Part shown: one piece after another, positions 59,917 to 64,000 of the stretch | Numbering within the stretch: the first letter of the stretch is position 1 | Layout: every line of letters begins with the position of its first letter | Assembly (NCBI GenBank): GCA_963580285.1 | Contig: CAUZLF010000749.1 | Location: 124,001-188,000, forward strand | Length of the DNA: 64,000 nt | Direction: 5' to 3' | DNA from: Lucinisca nassula | Lineage: Eukaryota > Mollusca > Bivalvia > Lucinida > Lucinidae | Made by a program: the position numbers and the translations under genes | Notes under the pieces: model-generated | What the model saw: only the letters and a program-made list of their open reading frames with translations | Database searches by the model: none | What the model was told of the DNA's origin: nothing

Positions 59917-60160
59917 TTTAAGGGGAATGGGAACACCTTCAGGGGAGGCAACTCCTGCAAAAGTATTTTTGTCTCCCATGTAAATAGGGGTCAACTCTTA
60001 AAGGAAAGAATTTGCTCCTAAGGAGCAAATTCTTTCCTTTAAGAGTAGACCCCTTTTTCAGCGGGACAGGGCTTACAGAAAAGCGAACAGGAAGTCCCGA
60101 AAGTTGTCTCCCTTTGAAAAATGGCGGACAAATCTGCCAGGTGTTCCCATTCCCCTTAAG
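59917..60160. mobile_element. MITE that is the single-copy relative of the 147-bp array
   Basis: TTTAAGGGGAATGGGAACAC and GTGTTCCCATTCCCCTTAA are terminal inverted repeats. The interior has a GGAAAGAATTTGCTCC/GGAGCAAATTCTTTCC hairpin and GTAGACCCCTTTTTCAGCGG ... ACAGGAAGTCCCGAAAGTTG, the same order as one monomer of 18550-20290. An extra left-arm-like piece lies at 59880-59916. Confidence 0.88.
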
Positions 60161-60280
60161 TGTAGGCCCTACAGTTGTCCTCCCTTGAATGTGTGTATAT
60201 TCTCCCTTAAAAAGTGAATATATATCAGATGAGGAACTAGAGGAAAAGGTTGGAGAAATAGTCGCCTTACCATCTCAAAC

Positions 60281-60540
60281 CATTACAATAACACACTTGT
60301 GTTCTTGAATGGTGCTTTTCTATCTTGTCAGGTGAAAAATAAAGATATTTTTCTTATTTTCAGTCTTACCATACGTAGATTGTGGGTGCTCCTTAGAACT
60401 GCCTGAATAATGGTGGTTCTAATTAGTACCCATAATGCATGTTTTTGAGGAAAATAAGAGAAATAATGTGTTCACCTGTATAACCTATATTTCTCTATAT
60501 AAAATTGTGTTTTCAGGCGTGTACACACAGACTTGTTAAC
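60281..60540. mobile_element. Foldback MITE, family B
   Basis: CATTACAATAACACACTTGT to CACACAGACTTGTTAACCTA; the centre, GAACTGCCTGAATAATGGTG, is degraded. Confidence 0.7.
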
Positions 60541-60748
60541 CTAAGTCCTGCTGAACCCTGATATGTCTTTTCTTTGAAACAATGTAGATCCAGATCAGAT
60601 GGCTTCTGAAGAAGCCATCTGATCAGGATCTCCATTGTTTGTCATTCAGGTTGTGAATTTGTTGTAATAATTTGCATCAAGTAATCTGATTGGTTGATAA
60701 TTGGTAGTGGGTGTGGCATATATGAATATTCAGCAGGTCAAGGGTTAA
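60536..60748. mobile_element. TTAA-flanked MITE (piggyBac-like ends)
   Basis: TTAACCTAAGTCCTGCTGAA to CAGCAGGTCAAGGGTTAA with a GATCCAGATCAGATGGCTTC palindrome. Its left TTAA lies inside the end of the family B MITE. Confidence 0.75.
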
Positions 60749-60898
60749 CCTTGCCCAAGGCTATAAAACTTTTTTTCATGCTTAACTCACATGATCATGC
60801 AATAATTGTTGGCATATTAAAATTTGTGAGCAGGATAAATAACATTCTTTGCTAAATAAGAAAGGAAAATAGCCAAAATCATTTTAATTTCTATGAAT

Positions 60899-60990
60899 AG
60901 AAGCCGTGGTGTAGTTGTTATGCTACTTGCCTCATAAACCAGGGATCATGGGTTTGATCCCGGGCTTCTCCAAATTTTCAGATGAGTCTT
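60899..60990 (+). mobile_element. tRNA-derived SINE family S2
   Basis: AGAAGCCGTGGTGTAGTTGT ... CCTCATAAACC ... GGGTTTGATCCCGGGCTTCT then CCA. The 7-bp acceptor pairing is perfect and the T arm is consensus-like. The anticodon position reads CAT, suggesting a tRNA-Met ancestor. The D stem is weak, so a functional tRNA gene is less likely than a SINE head. Confidence 0.7.
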
Positions 60991-61002
60991 TAAATCAATG
61001 CA

Positions 61003-61118
61003 AATAGTGTAGGCCCTGATGAGACACCGCAGAATGCCACATTCTGCGGCGTCTCATCTGGGCCTGCACTGTTTGCCAAGGTACCCGTTTTAGGGTTTCC
61101 GTACAAAATGGGTTAAGG
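61003..61118. repeat. Palindrome with GTACAAAATGGGTTAA right end
   Basis: GCAAATAGTGTAGGCCCTGA pairs with GGGCCTGCACTGTTTGCC; the right end, TTTCCGTACAAAATGGGTTA, matches the MITE family at 62081. The left terminus is missing. Confidence 0.7.
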
Positions 61119-61230
61119 GAGAAGTGAAAATGTCTTAGACTATTTAGGAAAAAAATTCAGCTATTTTTTTTTTTTATATTGAGAAAAATCACTTCTTCCA
61201 AAATGTCTCAGCCAGTTAAAACGCTGTTTT

Positions 61231-61520
61231 TATTCATTTGATTTAAGGTTTAACGTCCCTGTCAACACTTTATAGGTCATTTTGGAGATGCTGCTTCCAA
61301 CTTTGTGGGACTTTTACCCGACACCGAGATGAAATGACATCTCAAGCCCTGTTGCACAATGAAACCAATACCAATAGGGTTTATAAGCATGGACAGTCTG
61401 ACTTGCACCACTTTGTCTGGGGTGGCTTAGATCCTCTAAGCGGTTTACCAGTACTTGTGTGCGGTCAATTTCAGCTCTGCATGAAAGCATCATGCAGCCC
61501 ATCTATTTCTTTGGGAGGGG
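61231..61520 (-). mobile_element. SINE family S1
   Basis: AAGGTTTAACGTCCCTGTCA, GAGATGAAATGACATCTCAA, CCAGTACTTGTGTGCGGTCA, GCAGCCCATCTATTTCTTTG; ends in a G-rich stretch. A half MITE (61530-61635) follows. Confidence 0.83.
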
Positions 61521-61816
61521 GGGGTGGGGTTCTAATGAGTACCCATCATCTGTGTTTAAGGATGACCTGTTAATTCTATTTTTCTCTATACAAAATTGGG
61601 TTTACAGGTGTGTTCACCGCATGGACTTGCTAACCTCAAGTTTCATGTAGTTTTCATTTAAGGAGAAGTGAAAACGTCTAGAATATTTAGGAAAACTTGA
61701 AATTCAGCAAAAAATTTCTCATGCATTTTTTTTTTATATATTGAGAAAAATCACTTCTCCTCAAGTGTCTCAGCTAAAACCCTGTATGTCATTTTAAAGG
61801 AAAAACGTAGACTTAC

Positions 61817-61839
61817 ACTTTCAGACCTTGTTGAGATAT
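61817..61839 (-). CDS. SNX13: Candidate SNX13 microexon (23 nt)
   Basis: Preceded by a strong pyrimidine tract and acceptor (TTCTGTGTCTTTCCTTACAG) and followed by a consensus donor (GTAAGT). The length 2 + 21 gives (x)ISTRSES and ends in phase 0, exactly as exon 56543 requires. The residues are acidic/serine-type like the adjacent linker. Support is splice signals and phase only; it could be a chance pair. Confidence 0.55.
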
Positions 61840-62080
61840 CTGTAAGGAAAGACACAGAAGCATGCCAAAACAAAGCAAAGGAAGAACACAGAAACATTCC
61901 AAATGATAGAACATTGTAAAAAATCTTTTCAACTTCAGCATGTATATACATGTATATTTATTATGTTAACATGTCCATGCAAAACTTTTCTGTACAGCAG
62001 AATGATACTGCATAGATCTGTTACCCTGAGAAAAGCTTTTTACATAATGAAAACATGTGGGAAATACATCATGATGGAAA
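61840..62080. other. Unassigned intron sequence
   Basis: AT-rich, with ACATGTATATAC-like text. No RGS-domain exon is visible here or further up to 64000. Confidence 0.4.
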
Positions 62081-62308
62081 TTAACCATTTTTGTACCAAA
62101 TAGAATCTTCCACCTTATATATAGCATGAGTCCATTTCAAAATTGAGCGGTGTCAGGTTGTGTTTTCTTCAAAACTTATTTGGAAAATGGCTGAACTTTT
62201 TGCAAACTGTGTAGGCCCTGATCAGACGCCGTGTTCTGCGGCGTCTGAACTGGGCCTGCACTGTTTGCCAATTATCCCTCTAGGGGTTTCTGGTATTAAA
62301 TGGGTTAA
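62081..62308. mobile_element. TTAA-flanked MITE with GTACCAAAT / ATTAAATGGG ends
   Basis: TTAACCATTTTTGTACCAAA at the left, GGTATTAAATGGGTTAA at the right; TATATATAGCATGAGTCC and the GCAAACTGTGTAGGCCCTGA palindrome inside. Most complete copy of this family; others are at 23457 and 37034. Confidence 0.82.
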
Positions 62309-62802
62309 ACTCTATTTTTCACAAAATGATATGGAGATTACTGGGATATATGTATTTTGCCAATTTCAGATGGGGAAAACTCAGAATGGGTCATCAGCAA
62401 ACAGTGCAGGCCAAGATCAGGACCTTTAATGTTTGCAAAAACTTCTGCCAGTTATTTATAAATTCTAAAAATAACCCAACATGACAACTGTAAATTTCAA
62501 AAGGAAGGTTCTGTTCAGTAGAAAATGCTTTAAATAAGCTGAAACAACTTCTTTTATAACAGACATGCTGGAAAGATGACAAGATTTTTTTTTAAATAAA
62601 CAATCATATCACACAAACAGTAAATGAAATGAGGCACAGAAACATGTCTGATTAGACAATGGATCTCATCTACAGTCAGATCAGATTTTCCACATGCCGC
62701 ATAAGAGGCAATGGTTCTGATCACCTTGTGTATCACAGACTAATCGGAGTCTTCTAGCATTGCATAATAGGTACTGAAACTGATCATCATGCTCACCACA
62801 TC

Positions 62803-63050
62803 TCATCATGTGAACAAGATTGTGAAATGAACACCCCTCTAAACCCAACTTTACATAGAGAAAACTGGGGTTTACGGGGGTATAAATTATTTTTCTACTT
62901 CTGCTCCAAGACATAAGTTGTGGGTACTCATTAGAACCACCTCAATGAGGCAGTTCTGTTGACCACCCACAACCTTTTGCAGTATAAATAAGAAAACTAT
63001 GACAGATTTTCATCAGAAAAAGAGCCATTTTGCAGATTTGAAAAAACTGG
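62803..63050. mobile_element. Foldback MITE, family B
   Basis: CATCATGTGAACAAGATTGT at the left; central AGAACCACCTCAATGAGGCA at 62934. The right end is degraded (AAAAAACTGGTGTATAATCC). Confidence 0.7.
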
Positions 63051-63300
63051 TGTATAATCCATATGTAATCTGAGTCTGCACATGTTGCGAAAGAAGCAAC
63101 AACACTGATATCCTTGTGAATACCACAGTTTGATTAGAGTCTTCACATGCTACACAAACCATCTGGGGAGCCAGCGCCATATAGACAGCTTTAAGTGAAG
63201 GCACATTGTGTGCAGGCTAATCCAATTCTTCACTCAAAGCAATACATAAGGTGGGTATTTGGTGACAATAAAAGGATAATTTTCCTTGTTTCTTCATACC

Positions 63301-63371
63301 AACCTATGATGTGGGTATTCATTAGAACCGCCTCAGTGAGGTGGTTCTAATGAATACCCACATCATAGGTT
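63301..63371. repeat. Near-perfect 71-bp palindrome
   Basis: AACCTATGATGTGGGTATTC and its complement surround GAACCGCCTCAGTGAGGTGG. Confidence 0.85.
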
Positions 63372-63514
63372 TATATGGAGAATTGAAAAAACTATTATTC
63401 AATTATAACCAAATACCCTCATATGTTACCTTTTTTCCACTGGTCATATATGGAAACTTGCACCTTTAGTTGTACCCCAGATCAGTTAATCAGCCATGCA
63501 AGAGAAAGCCTCCC

Positions 63515-63782
63515 TACCGTAAAAATCCTTAAAAAATGGACACCTCAAGGACTTGCTGTAATTCTCCTAAAATTTTAACACATTTGTTTCACGATCAAGG
63601 AAGGAGTCAAAATAGTGTAGTTGGAATGGCAAACAGTGTAGACCCAGATCAGACTGCTCCTGAAGGAGCAGTCTGATCTGGGTCTACACTGTTTGATTTG
63701 AAGGAGCAGTCTAATCTGGGTCTACACTGACTACACTGTCTGATTAGGCCAATCTGTCCCAATACTTAGGATCATTACAGTA
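63515..63782. mobile_element. MITE with TACCGTAAAAATCC / GGATCATTACAGTA ends
   Basis: Inverted termini, with ACCTCAAGGACTTGCTGTAA, TTCTCCTAAAATTTTAACAC and the GCAAACAGTGTAGACCCAGA palindrome. Part of the right palindrome arm is duplicated (GGAGCAGTCTRATCTGGGTC at 63662 and 63703). Confidence 0.83.
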
Positions 63783-64000
63783 ATACCAGGCATAGCCAAC
63801 GACGACTCAGACTAGCGTTTTCATTCTACAGATGCGCAGACTAATCTCCATCTTCACTGGTAGCATGAGTCAATTAACGGAGAAACATTTTGCCAAGACT
63901 ACAGTTTACTGGCTTTCTAAGACAAGACAACTAACCAACAACAAGCTGGCTCAAGGATTATAGAAATACTTCCATGCTCAACTAAGCTGAGTTCAGCTCA

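Noticed and set aside
63428..63462. Minus-strand VSIYDQWKK followed by a GT donor, resembling part of an SNX-RGS domain
   Set aside because: No pyrimidine tract or clear acceptor, and the rest of the RGS domain is absent between here and the next exon.

Overview
The window looks like a piece of a repeat-rich invertebrate nuclear genome, most probably a bivalve mollusc. This is inferred from split coding sequence with GT/AG introns, several tRNA-derived SINE families, many foldback MITEs, a DIRS-type tyrosine-recombinase retrotransposon, two truncated LINEs, and tandem-repeat-bearing elements with an ACGG-rich tract near the 3' end that resemble the 'pearl' type described from bivalves. No species is claimed. 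Host coding content is one gene on the minus strand. Ten well-supported exons and one probable 23-nt microexon, read from 61839 down to 524, join in perfect splice phase into the C-terminal part of a sorting nexin of the SNX-RGS class, best matching SNX13: a spacer, the PX domain, a linker and the complete Nexin_C domain with its stop codon. Upstream exons (membrane anchor, PXA, RGS) would lie beyond 64000. Everything else is intron, 3' flank or mobile DNA. Layout: 1-500 holds an element end and a hairpin MITE just past the SNX13 stop; 524-768 is the last exon. The last intron (769-20729) is about 20 kb and holds, in order, a CAAGAGG...GCTAA element with a TIR transposon inside it, MITEs, a SINE, and at 6351-18143 a DIRS retrotransposon with inverted terminal repeats and an internal complementary region. 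The DIRS copy sits inside a SINE and itself carries a 3.69-kb tandem-repeat element (8901-12589) and a 5'-truncated LINE (13313-14682). A 12-unit, 147-bp tandem array (18550-20290) follows. Positions 20730-25081 carry two exons, MITEs, a 200-N assembly gap and a GA microsatellite close to a splice donor. Positions 25082-32503 carry a possible internal promoter, a 3.7-kb inverted repeat and more MITEs. Positions 32504-37864 carry three exons among SINEs and MITEs. The intron 37865-50935 is dominated by a nested stack of tandem-repeat elements (38153-50825). Positions 50936-64000 carry the PX exons, a second LINE, SINEs and MITEs. The most unusual signal is the set of tandem-repeat-bearing elements. 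Several families with unrelated termini share one plan: AA | C(A/T)AG, a 5' hairpin, a subterminal inverted repeat, tandem 130-330 bp monomers, usually an ACGG-like tract, a 3' hairpin or inverted repeat, then TAA. They insert precisely with at most an AA duplication, and three of them sit at the same nucleotide of the same host monomer. Coordinates of repeats were read by eye and may be off by a few bases.
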